NCBI RefSeq assembly: GCF_008831285.2
Contig: NC_045146.1
Coordinates: forward strand, 22,895,703-22,959,702
Direction: 5' to 3'
Source: Nymphaea colorata
Lineage: Eukaryota > Streptophyta > Magnoliopsida > Nymphaeales > Nymphaeaceae
Length of the DNA stretch: 64,000 nucleotides
Each line of letters begins with the position of its first letter. Positions within the stretch are counted from its first letter, which is position 1. This document shows positions 24,600 to 44,741 of the stretch, piece after piece. Both the position numbers and the translations under genes were made by a program. The notes under the pieces are model-generated. The model saw nothing but the letters and a program-made list of their open reading frames with translations, did not search any database and was not told the origin of the DNA.

Positions 24600-26461
24600 A
24601 TCAGATCAGTACTGATGCCTTTGGTTTCGCCTCCGGTTGTGGTTTAGAAGGATCGATCCACTCTGAACCTTCTCTGCTTTCGATGTTTGGGAAATAATAG
24701 GGCGCTTTTGTCTTTGCTTCAGTCTGATGTAGTTGAATTGATGCTTTTGCGTCATGTGTCGTTCAATAATCACAGGTTCATAGTTATTGGCACGAATTTG
24801 ATTTCATCAAAAGGCTTAATAGCGGTAGAAGTCGGCCCAGCAGTCGATCTTTTTTCCGAATTTTTGACAAGAAAAACACTAACACGCAAGCCCTCTATCC
24901 TAATCAATGATTAATAGCTTAGCGATATCATTATTGATTTAATATCTTAATGGACAAAAGTATATTTAAATTTTATTTTTTAATGCGATTGAATAAATAA
25001 TATACATATTAATCAAAAAAATCTTAAAATATTGCACATAGTTAAGAAATAACAAGAACAATCCTGAATCTGCCATGGAATTTATTTGCTCCGTCCGATT
25101 CGATTCAGAAGGCAAATCAAATCTTGACAAGCAGTACAATGGTTGTTGCATGGTAGCTGCTTTCGTACTTCATATTTTCCAAAAATGTATCTTTTGAAGA
25201 AGCTGCTTGTTTAGAAAATGATGATTTTAACGTGTACAACAATAGCTCTTCTGCTCTTTTATTTTATTTGAAAAGATATTACAAAGAGGCACCTGAGAAA
25301 AGCTCCAATTTCGATCAACCACCCAAGCTTTGAAGCTCATCAAGAAGACCCTCAACTTTTCCACCTAAATTTTCAAAGAACTGCTTCCTAAATGAAAAAG
25401 GAAAATAGAAAAACGACCTTTTGCACAAATTTTGTGGAAAAAAAAAAGTCCCGGAGAGGAAGCTGTCAAAGCCGCCGGCGACTCTTAGTCTAACTCTCAG
25501 GGATGGATGGCTATCTGCTCAGTCCATCTCCTTCAAGTTAAAATATAAATTTTCTTGTTCAGAACTTAGTTTTGACTTCAGACCACCATCTTTTTTGTGT
25601 TTAGAACAAAATTAGAATGGATCTTCATAGTTGAATCCTTCGTATTTGTTGATTTTTATTAATTAGGTTCATCTCGCTTTGCTCCATCGTTCGTTAGTTC
25701 AGTAAGACTGGGAAGTGAATCGATGGGTTTCAAAGATTAAAAAATGAAGTTTTTCACAAGAACCCCCTGGTTTTTGAAAAATTAAAATTTTATCATTAAA
25801 CATCTCAAATTTTTTAATTTGGCCCAGTAAACGCGCCTTCTCTTGGACCCTTGGAAGAAAAAGGCATTGAACGAAAAAAATCCCATATTTGTGGTTTTTA
25901 ATTTCATAATTCGTGCGTATTTGCATATTTTATTTATATCCCACATTAACGTCCTCATGTATTGGAGAAAACAGGAACTCTTTAAACTGTGGCTAATGCA
26001 AATAACATCGTCTCTAAATTGTGCTTAGCTTGCCAATGAGGTTTTCAGCAAAAACAAGAATCACCCATAAAAAGGGACAAATTTTCTTCGGCCACATGGC
26101 CGGAAAATGGGGCCGGCAGGGTCGCCTATGTTGGGTGACCCCGACGGCGACGAGCCCATTTTCCGGCCGGCACTGGCAGAACTCCGTGGACACATAAATC
26201 TAATTCTTTCTCTCCCCTTCTCTTTCACGCACAAAAATTAGAAGTAGAGAGAAAAATGGTACACAAAAAATTGTCAGGATAAGACGCCGGCCACGTAGAC
26301 ATCTGGAGTCCAGTTATTAATACAGAAAATGCTAAGACTAAGAAGCGTATCATCTCCCACGTCTCGCGTTTCCGAAGTACTTAACTCTTTCTCGCGCTAG
26401 GAGTGATCTCATCCCCTTCTCCTTCTCCTTGCCCCATATTAAAATCTCTGCAATCTCGCGC
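24600..26461. other. Intergenic region between ANS and FTSH
   Basis: The first 200 bp should be the ANS 3' UTR; AATAATAG (24693) and CAATAATC (24764) are possible poly(A) elements. The rest is AT-rich with no convincing reading frame. A 14-bp inverted repeat at 26098-26168 stands out for its GC content. Bases 26350-26460 are the likely FTSH core promoter, with an AT stretch near 26440 (CCATATTAAAATC). Confidence 0.5.
26098..26168. repeat. GC-rich inverted repeat upstream of FTSH
   Basis: GGCCGGAAAATGGG (26098-26111) and its exact complement CCCATTTTCCGGCC (26155-26168) flank a 43-bp GC-rich loop. It lies about 340 bp upstream of the FTSH start in otherwise AT-rich DNA. It could be a small transposon relic or a structural element; nothing in the sequence decides. 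Confidence 0.6.
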
Positions 26462-26504
26462 AGAGAGAGAGAGAGTGAGTAGAGAGAACGAGCGAGCGAG
26501 CGAG
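26462..26504 (+). promoter_or_regulatory. GA-repeat 5' leader of FTSH
   Basis: Directly before the FTSH start codon lies AGAGAGAGAGAGAG followed by GAGCGAGCGAGCGAG. GA-rich leaders are common in plant housekeeping and photosynthesis genes and can bind GAGA/BBR-BPC factors. The role here is inferred from position only. Confidence 0.4.
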
Positions 26505-26505
26505 G

Positions 26506-29500
26506 ATGGCTACCACCCTCAATTCCTTCCTCTATGGCACCCAATTCCGACACCCTCGTGCCGCTCTGCCCTTTTCTTCACCCTCCTCGAGTTTCAGAAG
26601 ATCTCGCCCTTATCTCCTTCCTCTAGCTCTTGCCCAAGATGTCACTCCTCCGCCAACGCCGCCACCCATGGAGACCACCACCATTCAGCAGCAGCAACAG
26701 CTGACGAGCACCGCCTCGCCCTTCTCTCAGTCCCTCCTCGTCGCCCCTAAACCGCAGTCCCAGTCTCCTGCCTCCGACATCCCCGACGGTTCTCAATGGC
26801 GCTACAGCGAGTTCCTCAATGCCGTCAAGAAGGGCAAGGTGGAGCGCGTTCGCTTCAGCAAAGACGGCTCCGCGCTTCAGCTCACCGCCGTGGACGGTCG
26901 CCGCGCCACCGTCGTGGTCCCCAACGACCCCGACCTGATTGACATCCTCGCGATGAACGGTGTCGACATCTCCGTCTCTGAGGGTGAATCCGGAAACGGC
27001 CTCCTTAATTTCATCGGTAACCTCCTCTTCCCGCTGCTCGCCTTCGGCGGCCTATTCCTCCTCTTCCGCCGGGCGCAGGGTGGCCCTGGTGGCCCCGGCG
27101 GGCTCGGCGGCCCGATGGACTTCGGCCGGTCGAAGTCCAAGTTCCAGGAAGTGCCGGAGACCGGCGTCACCTTCGCCGACGTAGCGGGCGCCGACCAGGC
27201 GAAGCTCGAGCTCCAGGAGGTAGTGGATTTTCTCAAGAACCCAGATAAGTACACCGCTCTCGGGGCCAAGATCCCCAAGGGCTGCCTCCTTGTCGGTCCG
27301 CCCGGCACCGGTAAGACCCTCCTTGCGAGGGCCGTCGCGGGGGAGGCTGGCGTCCCTTTCTTCTCCTGCGCTGCTTCTGAATTCGTTGAGCTATTCGTTG
27401 GTGTCGGTGCTTCGAGAGTCAGGGACCTCTTCGAGAAGGCGAAGTCCAAGGCTCCCTGCATCGTCTTCATTGATGAGATTGATGCTGTTGGGAGGCAGCG
27501 AGGGGCAGGGCTTGGCGGTGGGAATGACGAGAGGGAGCAAACGATCAATCAATTGCTCACGGAGATGGATGGGTTCTCAGGGAACAGTGGAGTCATCGTC
27601 CTCGCTGCGACAAATAGGCCGGACGTCCTCGACGCGGCATTGCTCAGGCCGGGGAGGTTTGATCGACAGGTCACCGTCGATAGGCCTGATGTTGCAGGGA
27701 GAGTGAAGATCCTTCAGGTGCGTCTTTGCAATTCTCCATTTCTTTCCGTCTTCTTTTTCTTTTTGTGGTTCCTATGAGCTTTTCGTATGGAAATTTCGGG
27801 ACTTGTTCATACTTCATGCCTAGATGAGATTATCATTTTTGGGTTTACCGGAAACTAGTTCATGTTTTATGGAGGTGCCATAAAATTGATTAAAGGCATG
27901 AAGAACAAGATAATCAAATCGTGATACATAATAATAATGGAGCCTTATTGAGGTTCTTGTGACTTGCTGTCAACTGAGATACCTTACATCTATCTACAGT
28001 ACAATCAAATTGGTGGTTAGAATGCATTCTTGCTATTACTCGCACAGCATTGAGAGACTAAAAAGCTATCGATTCAGTTTTTCTATTAGGGACTAATTGA
28101 CTAATGGATTTGGGGCGCCATTGCAATACTCTGTTATTTTTAGAAACGTGTAAGAATAGGACAATTGTTAGCACATGCTATGGAACATTGGCAAGCTATG
28201 ACTGGCATGAGCTCATGGGAGGCGTGCTTTACTTACAGAGCAAAGCTGAGTCTACCGAGTTAACAGAATCGCTTTATCAAATATTAGAAAGAAGCTTGCT
28301 CGGGCACCTGAATCATACTCTTTTATCATATTACGGGATATCATATATTATAGGCGATTACCATGATTCTTTTACTAAAGGAATAGGAAAACCACGCTAA
28401 CATGATTTTTCTCCATTGGATTTGTTTGCACACTCTTTTTATAAGCTATCCGTCGAGACTGACGAGCATAATGCTATAGAACCTCTTGCCTTCACCTCTT
28501 CTAATGTGTTCGCTTTGTAACATAATCTTGTCCTGTTTCTGACTAGGACAGGTACACTCAAGAGGCAAAGCTCTTGCAAAGGATGTGGACTTTGAGAAAA
28601 TTGCGAGGAGGACACCAGGATTCACAGGCGCTGATCTGCAAAACCTTATGAATGAAGCTGCCATTCTTGCAGCACGACGTGATCTTAAGGAGATAAGCAA
28701 AGATGAAATTTCTGATGCTTTGGAGAGGATAATTGCTGGACCTGAGAAGAAAAATGCTGTGGTTTCTGATGAAAAGAAGAAGCTCGTGGCATATCATGGT
28801 AATGGTCCCTGCCTAGATACCTGTGTGCACATGTTTCTGTAGATTCTCTAGTCTGCCTAGTGTTAATGCTGCTAAGTTTCCTGAGTGCAGAAGCTGGTCA
28901 TGCATTAGTTGGTGCTCTTATGCCTGAATATGATCCTGTTGCAAAGATTTCGATCATTCCTCGTGGCCAAGCTGGTGGATTGACATTCTTTGCTCCAAGT
29001 GAAGAACGCCTCGAGTCTGGACTCTACAGCAGGAGCTACCTGGAGAATCAAATGGCAGTTGCCCTTGGTGGGAGGTAATATTTCACCTTTTGAAGCCATT
29101 GCGAACGAGCTTGAAGGTTAGTCTGATCTCAAACTAAACTTCCCTTTCTTTGAATGGGCAGAGTGGCAGAGGAGGTCATATTCGGGAAGGAGAACGTAAC
29201 TACAGGAGCATCAAATGACTTCATGCAAGTATCCAGGGTGGCGAGGCAGATGGTTGAGAGATTCGGGTTCAGTAAAAAAATTGGGCAGGTTGCTATCGGA
29301 GGACCTGGTGGGAACCCTTTCTTGGGACAGCAGGTATGAAGACTTTCTTAATTGATGGGGGTTAGTCAACATTTTGATCAAATACATGGCACATTGTATA
29401 ACATTTGGGCCTTCTGTTAATGGACTGCAGATGTCTTCTCAGAAAGACTACTCCATGGCAACTGCGGATATTGTTGATGCAGAGGTCAGGGAGCTTGTAG

Positions 29501-29652
29501 AGAGAGCATATACCAGAGCGCAGCAGATCATCACAACTCATATAGACATTCTCCACAAGCTCGCACAACTTCTGATAGAAAAGGAGACTGTTGATGGAGA
29601 GGAATTCATGAGCCTTTTCATAGATGGCAAGGCTGAACTGTTCGTTGCTTGA
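26506..29652 (+). CDS. FTSH1/FTSH5: Chloroplast ATP-dependent zinc metalloprotease FTSH1/FTSH5 type (type A)
   Basis: Type A subunit of the thylakoid FtsH hexamer, which extracts and degrades photodamaged D1 protein in photosystem II repair; loss in Arabidopsis (VAR1/FTSH5) gives variegated leaves. Exons 26506-27717, 28552-28798, 28891-29074, 29162-29333 and 29431-29652 give 678 residues. A serine-rich transit peptide is followed by [18 protein letters not shown], a membrane span at about 166-187, Walker A GPPGTGKT (264-271), Walker B IVFIDEID (about 319-326), the second region of homology [19 protein letters not shown], the zinc motif HEAGH (486-490) and the likely third ligand D567 in GASND. 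HEAGH is split by an intron after [24 protein letters not shown] marks FTSH1/5, not the type B FTSH2/8. The N-terminus is about 40 residues shorter than in Arabidopsis and lacks an obvious thylakoid-transfer hydrophobic segment. Confidence 0.95.
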
Positions 29653-29868
29653 GTTAAATTTAGTTTTAGTCACATGTACCATATACGTTCAGTTGTATTG
29701 CTCTACACGAATGGAAAATGCACTGCATTAAGGGGAAAACCAGCCTCGTCTATTTTACATTCTTTCTGGAAATTTGATTTCCAATGATCAATATAGTGAT
29801 AATATTCCTTTCTCCTATTTGGAAGCGGTGCAAAGTTACAATGGAGTAGAAAAAGATATGTCAAATGG

Positions 29869-37302
<7,434 letters not shown>

Positions 37303-38596
37303 TGCGCCCGCGGTTGGTTGAGAGAGAGAGATGTTGGGGAGCTGGTGATGTTATAAATTAAGAGCAGAGAAGGAAGTTTCTATTGTTGGAAACTTAAGAG
37401 CAGAGGTCAGAGTCGGAGAGGAAGAAGAGAAAAGAAGAACAAACACATGAGACATCAGAGTAAACAGTCCGTCCAAAGAGGCTACTTGTGCGTGTCTTGC
37501 ACTGCTTGTTCTTGTACAAACTATTACCAATTAATTACTTGCCATTTATTTGACGGGAAAAAAAGGCAGAGCCATCTTACCTCAGGCATCCGTCAGACAA
37601 GCGTGTCTCTCTCCCTCCATCGATATCTTCAAAAGAAGAAGAAGCAAAACAAAAGATCGTCTCTTTTTTTCTTTTACGCTGAGAAGATCCCTGATGTGAT
37701 ACCACAGTGCCCACTGGTAATTAGAAAATTTTTTTTACAAAAGAATTTAATATGTCTCATTATGGCGCAACGGTTAAAATAGGTGGGCCCCCACATTGTG
37801 TAAAATATCTTAAATAAAAGTTTCTCTTCCTTTTTTTTTTTTTTATATTTTCCTTGTCCAGCTCGTGGCATATTCAATTTGCCGAACTTGAATGGTCGAG
37901 CATTTTGTTTTTTGTATTTTTCATTTATATCTAAGAAAAACATTGCATAAGAATTGCAGGGTTTCAATGTGCAAACACAAGTTGAGTGATGCACCTTTCT
38001 TGCATACCCTCCCATTAATGCTTTTAAAGGAAATTCTGATAATAAGTAATCTTCTTTATAGAAAAGTAGCCAGAATTTGACAAATTGAATAAAATGGGAA
38101 CACCAAAATGGAAATAAAATACTTCTTGTCCTTTTTTAATTTCAACCACAACCAGGCCTTAACGGTTATAAAAATATATATATTTGCTCGCAATCCTAAG
38201 GATTTGTCCGATTCAGTTAAACTCGAGCGAGAGAAGTTGTGGTTAAAATAGGTCTGCATTTAGCAGCTGTCAGAAAACCAATATATATTTTTTTAAAATG
38301 CAAACTCAGAAAACTTGAGCTCCTTTTATCACATTATAGACAATCTTTTGCCGTCCGACGGAGATTTCCTTTTATATTTTACAAAATCCACGTACCAGTA
38401 GAAGTTGAAACTGTAAAACTGAAACCCTCTTGGACTATTTTAAAGCTTTTTAATCGTCAAATCTTATTATTTTAACCGGATAAAAGCAATATAATAAAGT
38501 TATCCCGTTATTTTAATATGGGCATTGTCAAACACACACACACATCATGAGGTAGGACCCTTTGTCCTTTCAACGTGTGCTCTGGATGCGTGTGTC

Positions 38597-38622
38597 AGAG
38601 AGAGAGAGAGAGAGAGAGAGAG
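38597..38622. repeat. (GA)n microsatellite
   Basis: Thirteen uninterrupted AG dinucleotides, about 60 bp downstream of a short CA run (ACACACACACA near 38533). Likely length-polymorphic between individuals. Confidence 0.95.
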
Positions 38623-39509
38623 GATTCACATGTGGTTGTGGAAGCCTGTGCAAGAGAATCTGTGATTAATAAGTTTCTTTTTTTATGAACTGTCCGAAAA
38701 TGGTAAAAATTTTGAAAATGTCCGTTTAGAGGCTCAATTTTTGACGTAATGACAAGGGTAGGTGTCATATTTCTATATTTTGCCAAAATAGGTCTCTCTT
38801 TTCGATGAGGTTCAAAGAACGGTCTCAAACTAAAGCACATCTTCTATTTCTGTATTCAGCCTCGTCCCCTTCAAAAGCCAAAAACCTAGAGCGTAGATTT
38901 TTGCAACCTAATTGCTATGTTCACTTAGAGTAGCATAAGAATTGGCAATATGCAAAAACATATGTACTCCTAAGAGTTGTTTGGTGGGAATATTGAGTGA
39001 GTGTCTCATGAATCTATACCAAATATTGAGTCATATAATATTGGAACATGTTTACGAAACATTCCAAATTTTTTGTCAATTAAAAACTTTCTATATGATA
39101 TGCAATGCATAATTAATAAAGATGGATCTAACTTCTACTCATCACATTGGGAACTCGAAGGCTCAAGTGTATCGATATCGATGCTTAGTTGCTTGCTCAC
39201 AAATGCTACCTTACTTAGCTGAAAAGAGAAAATACAAAGGAATGAGTGCTACTAACTCAGTGAACATCACACTGCAAGATCATAACAATTGGAAACACAT
39301 ATACGATATCAACAATTAAGAAATGTCACTAGATAAGCAACTTGCATGCATATTTCTTAAAAAAAATTTAAGCTTAAAATGTAATTACTTGGGAGTGGAT
39401 TTCTAACTTTCTCATATCATTTTCTTACTTAGGTTCGGTCTATTCGCTCAAGAGAGAATTGCTCTCCACTTGATGTCCCACATTTCAAGGACTCACAAAG
39501 TATTCTTAC

Positions 39510-39866
39510 TATGGATGTCAACGGATCGGATTCGGATCGGATACATCTTTAATCATATCTGCTTTTTCGGATATTCATATATTTGGATTCGGATTTGGAT
39601 TCGAATTCGAATAAAGTGAAGTCATATCCGAATCCGAAATCCGGTTTTACAATCCGAATCCGATTTTCATATTTATATCCGAATCCGAATTTTGAACCGG
39701 ATTTTACTATTTTTCAAGTATTAGATAGAGGATATTTGTCTAAAAATGAATCCGATCCGAATCCGATTCGATTTCTTAATTGGATATTAAATTTGTATCC
39801 ATATCCGATTTTTTCGGATTGGATCAGTCAGATATCCGATTCAAATCGGATATATTGACATCCCTA
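39510..39866. mobile_element. GGATGTCAA-type MITE with 8-bp target duplication
   Basis: A 357-bp element begins TATGGATGTCAACGGATC and ends ATATATTGACATCCCTA, whose complement starts TAGGGATGTCAATATAT. ATTCTTAC lies on both sides (39502-39509 and 39867-39874), an 8-bp duplication that fits a hAT-type insertion. The interior is almost wholly degenerate repeats of ATCCGA/TCGGAT in both orientations, so the whole element could fold on itself. It encodes nothing recognisable. Confidence 0.75.
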
Positions 39867-42800
39867 ATTCTTACTATCAAACAACTCTTAAGAGACGTTT
39901 AATTACATCTAATCTCAAAAGTGTCTTAGAATTTGAGGCATGTAAAGAGTGTTTTTAGAAGTATATGTTTTATGCCTAGAAGCGTATACATGTAAATGCA
40001 CCTTTCCTATTGTTGTGAAACTTATATTTGAATGGCTGGAGGCTTATTTCTCACCTCAATCTTTTTAAAAGACGCTTGTGTACAAGTTTGAGATTGGACG
40101 TCTCTTTGGCTGACTTTAGGCGATACGATCGCACGATATCAAATAGTAAAGTGCACATGTCAGGTCTGCGGTGAGATCTTGAATTTGATAAACCAATAAT
40201 TGTGTTGTGGTGAAGATCTTTTTTCTCGAACATGTATCACATCAGGTCTATGATTTCAATATTCTTGTTTTCAGTTTTTTCAACGAAAGTGAAATCCATA
40301 AAAAGAAGAGCAGAAAAACGGGACCTAATTTTGACATTCATAAAGGAGAAGGTCCTAATATGCAATCATTTCTAAAAGAAGATTCGATTGCTTAGGTAAT
40401 AGTAGGCAGGTGTACAATATCCCCTTTTAAGTATTAAATAAAAACATTTAATATTTTCACATTATATTCAAGAGACATTGTATACATTTTTTCAGTTTTA
40501 AGGAGAATAGTATAGTTGGTTGGGTTAATGTCCATGAAATCTTGTGATGTTAAATTTTTGTACTATGTCTTTGTGCCAATTAAGAGGGTTGTTGCACTAA
40601 TTGACATACATTGGACCTACTTTGCAAGTACTATCAATAGATTTCACTAAGACTTGTCCAGTTCCAAACATGTCCCTTAGCGAGTAGCTCATCTTTAGAG
40701 CCCATTTAGAATCAATTCAGAAATCGGATTTTTAATATTTTTACATCATTTTTAAAATTTTTACACATATATATTCATCATCAACTCACTCTTAAAGACA
40801 TAGTTATAAGGTTAGATTATAAAAAAAACTTTAATAATCATTTTTAATGGGTCTGGTTTTTGTCATTTTCAGCGGTTTCATATTACTCCTATTGTAAGAA
40901 GAGGAAGATGGTTGGTAGAGATTAAAAAAATAAATAAGTAAAGGTGAGAGAACAAATAGTTAGTAAGAGAGGGAAAAAAATTAAGTGAGGGGACTAACAA
41001 ATCATGTGTAAGGTGCATGCTACTTATGCAAAATATGCAAGTTCTACAGTAACGTCCTTTTATTAAAGAAAGCATATTATTGTCACTGGGGTACGCTGTC
41101 GATTATTAAGAAACAACTCAACGCCTATATGCAGAATTAGCCATATCATATACATTCCAACGACGAGGCAATCATTTTTTGGTTATATATATATATGAGC
41201 TTGCCTTGAAGCATAAGTGAGTAAAGGTTCACAAAAACCATAGAGTACATGATCTTTTTGAGACGTTATTATCAGCAAATTGGTTGTCAAATGAAGTTCG
41301 CTTGGTGGATATTAAATTACTTTTACATGTCTGAGATTTGGTAGAAAATCACTTCTATGTTTGGAAAAGGTGGCACCTTAGTTGTTTCCTGGAATGTTAC
41401 TAAAAAGGTTTTCAAAAGGGAAAGGAAAAAGTATAATATGTTGAAAGCCAAAGCCAACCAAATTTAAAAAACACAAAAGGAGAATAAAATGAAAGCTTTT
41501 ATGTACAAAGTTGTACCCATAGGACCTCCAATACGATTTTTCTTAATCACAGAAGAAAAGTAGGGTCTTTTAATACAAAAAAAAACATATCTTTTCTAGC
41601 CACAACAAACATTTCATACAAGATTCCCGATCCCTGAAGAGGTTGGTGCAACAAAGGGTCGGAGTGTTTGTCTCGATCTCTCGTGCTGTCAACTCTATAC
41701 CTTACAAAAAAAAAGGAACACCAATATGTAAGTTCATGCATAATGAAGGCATCACTTTGAAATAGAAAAAATAGACGTAGTATCTTGAGGAGATGGGGAG
41801 ATAGGTAGGGGCTTTGGGTTTGTGCGAGGTGGTAGGATGAGATACTCCTTCAATTCACTAAAAAAAAAATAGTTTGTACAAGAGCGGGTCCGCTCTTAAG
41901 ACACGGTTCATTTTGGTTGGTAGTATGTAGTTTTCTATCCTTTGGCCCATGACAGTTGGTCCAGCAAGTCCATGGGGGCACATCTAAAAGCAGATCCATT
42001 CTCAACCCCTTTCAGATACGGGGAAATAGATCGGGGATGTTACGGACCCGGCAGATGTTATCTGTACAGATCGGATTAGGCTAGGGGGTGGGTCCGGAAC
42101 TCTTTAATTTTGGCCTCAGGTCCAGGCCCATGTCCATCATAATTGCACAACCACATGAGTTGTGTAACCGAATATGATAATCTTTTTGTTCGGATGTAAG
42201 CCTTGCTGGATCCTAGGTCCGATCGTGTTTACGTCATCAGGTTGGACCAGGTAGTACTGATACACATATAATACAATTCTTTATTTTGAACCCATGAAGC
42301 CCGGCCCTTGTCTCAAAATTTGAAAAGTAATTTCAAATTCTTTGTAAAAAAAAGTTATAAAAGCAAAAATATAAATATTACGACTTTCAAATTACCGATG
42401 TTAAATATTTTTAGGTCATATGCTTGCAGACATCAATCAGTGTAGTTTTGGTTCCGTAACTTTTGGTGTCCTCTTGATCGTTTTTTCCTTTCCTGGCTCG
42501 CTCTAGCCCGTAGGGTAGAGTGACTGCTCATTTTTGCTGTACATATTTTCTTTTGTTGGAATAAAAGGTTAGAGGGTCTTTCTCCTCCAGAGTTGTTGTG
42601 GAAAAGTTTTTACAAGAACCCAAATGTGTTAAAAGATAGTACAAAGGAGAATATTGTTGAAAGGCACACATGAGTTGAGCAAGTAGCTTTCGAGTGGTCC
42701 TAACTGTCGGGCCTTCTCTACCGTGGTTAAGATTTTCTCTCTCTCTTGTTTCTTTTTTCTTTCTTTTTTCTGGTTTCTTCACAAAACTTTTAAGCACGTA

Positions 42801-43361
42801 AATATTTTTGTATATGTATGATTTTTTTATATGAACAACTTTTTGAGATTTACGTATGGCCTGCTAAAAAATTTATTAGAAATTAAACACAAAGTGGGCC
42901 GTTGTAGATTTTTCTGGTTTCCGCGTTTGATGTGGCTTCACATCATACTATCTGGCGTGTTCAATTGGGTGCAGAAGCACAACAATCAAGTTGATGCAAA
43001 CGTTGACATCAAGGGCTCCACTGTTTAGGGGTGAGGATGTCAATGGGTTGGATTTACCATTTTAGGTTTACACTTGCGCTAAAACCAGGGGTGAAGCTCG
43101 AAATTTCTAGCTAAGGAGCAGTAGTTTTAAATTTTAAACTTTTAAGAGGCATTAACCTGAGTTTTAATACAAAAATAGTTTTTTTTTTGGTGTAAGCGAT
43201 TGCCCACACAGTGCCCACACCTACCTCCGAAACGGTATATGGTTATGACAACACCTGAATCTCCATACAACCGTATGGGAACAGATTCACCAGCAGTCCA
43301 TGAGCCATCCACGCTTGAAACTCACTCCTCGACCCAGCATAGAGAGAGGTGCACCAGAAGC

Positions 43362-43533
43362 CATGGGCGAAGGCAAGGGGGGCCCTAGCCACACCTCAAA
43401 TTTATTTTTTAAAAATTTATATATAAATTTTGTAAAATTTTATTTGTCTTATATAAAATTTTTGAAAAAAGATATTTTGGTCGGTGTCAATATTTAGAAA
43501 CTTTAATTTGAAAAATTTCTGACTCCACCCTTG
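43362..43533. mobile_element. hAT-like MITE, GGCGGAGC family, copy 3
   Basis: This 172-bp element begins CATGGGCGAAGGCAAGG and ends TTTCTGACTCCACCCTTG. The flanking octamers CCAGAAGC and CTAGAAAC agree at six of eight positions, which fits an old target-site duplication. The interior (TTTATATATAAATTTTGTAAA, ACTTTAATTTGAAAAATTTC when read in two parts) matches the copy at 6882-7074 nearly throughout. Confidence 0.6.
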
Positions 43534-44346
43534 CTAGAAACCCTGAGAGCTTCCAAGGAGTTGCTCAAACATTGGCAAACACTCGTTAACCAAAAGTGAA
43601 TTTTCAGGTTTTTCGGGCTTGTCTACTAGGATTTGATAAAGAAAATAATTCTCTGATCTCTATTGGGTTCAGATCGACTCTGTGATTCCATGAAGATCAG
43701 ACAACAAAAAACCAGACTGCATGTGAATTTCAGGTTTCAATCTAGTTGGACCTGCGTTTGATTTGAAACGATCAGCTCTAGGTAGGAAAAAAAAAAGTAA
43801 GAAAAAGAAGACATGCTTCAATCATAAACAAGTCCGGACTCCGGAGAAATTCGAGTGGGTCAGACTATGTTCTCTTGTCTAGTGTTTGCATGCTCCCACA
43901 TAGACAATGCGAACGCCCATTTTCTTGTTGTTCCGAAAATGCTAAACAAAAAAACTTTTTTCACAGTTCTGAACTAGTGGGAGGACAAAGCTAGGTAGGC
44001 AGAACAGGCTAAACTAGCACAACCGTGTCTCTCATCCCAAGAAGGATATCTCTATACAAAATAATTGTAAATAGTTTTAAGAAAGCAGCCAAGAATGGTC
44101 TAGAAATGTCTGCCAAGTATGCTATTAAATCATGGAAATGGAAGTGTGACATGGAGCTTTGGATGCTAGCTAGTCAGACCCACATGTATTTGGCCTTAGC
44201 AGGTCAGGTAGCTCGAGCTGTCCCCAAATAAAAATAGAGTTTGGGCCGGACCTCATCTACTTGGAAATCGGCCGGAAATTGCTCTAAGTCAACCACAATG
44301 TTAATCAATAGGAACAAGGACCGTCTTGCTAAATGATAGGTTTAGT

Positions 44347-44741
44347 TAGGAATGTCAACATATTTGATTTGGATTAGATATCTACCTGAACCATTTTGAA
44401 AAAAATTGGATATGAAAAAAAGTTAATATTTGATTAACAAATCGAATTGGATCGGATTCAGATTTAAGAAGTGGCATAAGATCATATTCGGATCTGAATC
44501 AGATCTAGTTTTAAATAAATGTTCTATATATATTGTTCTTACATTTTGAAAATCGGCAGGATCTAGTTCGAAATTAGGATTCGGGTTCAAATATAAATGT
44601 AAAAATCAGATTTGGATTGTAAAATCAGATTTCAGATTCGTATATTTGTTCCTATTTGAATCAGAATAAGCATGCGAATATCTAAAAAGCATATACGATT
44701 AAGAGTATATTTTATTCGAATCCGATCTATTGACATCCTTA
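44347..44741. mobile_element. GGATGTCAA-type MITE, older copy
   Basis: It begins TAGGAATGTCAACATATTTG and ends GATCTATTGACATCCTTA, an imperfect terminal inverted repeat of the same family as the element at 39510. The interior has the same kind of degenerate GGATTCAGAT/ATCCGAAT repeats. No target-site duplication is visible, so it is probably older. Confidence 0.55.

Noticed and set aside
26877-27548. 223-codon open frame on the minus strand
   Set aside because: It lies opposite FTSH exon 1; GC-rich coding sequence leaves the antisense frame open. It is proline/arginine-rich with no family features.
28104-28400. 98-codon open frame inside FTSH intron 1
   Set aside because: No recognisable domain and no splice sites that would include it without breaking the FTSH frame; the intron borders at 27718 and 28551 are clear.
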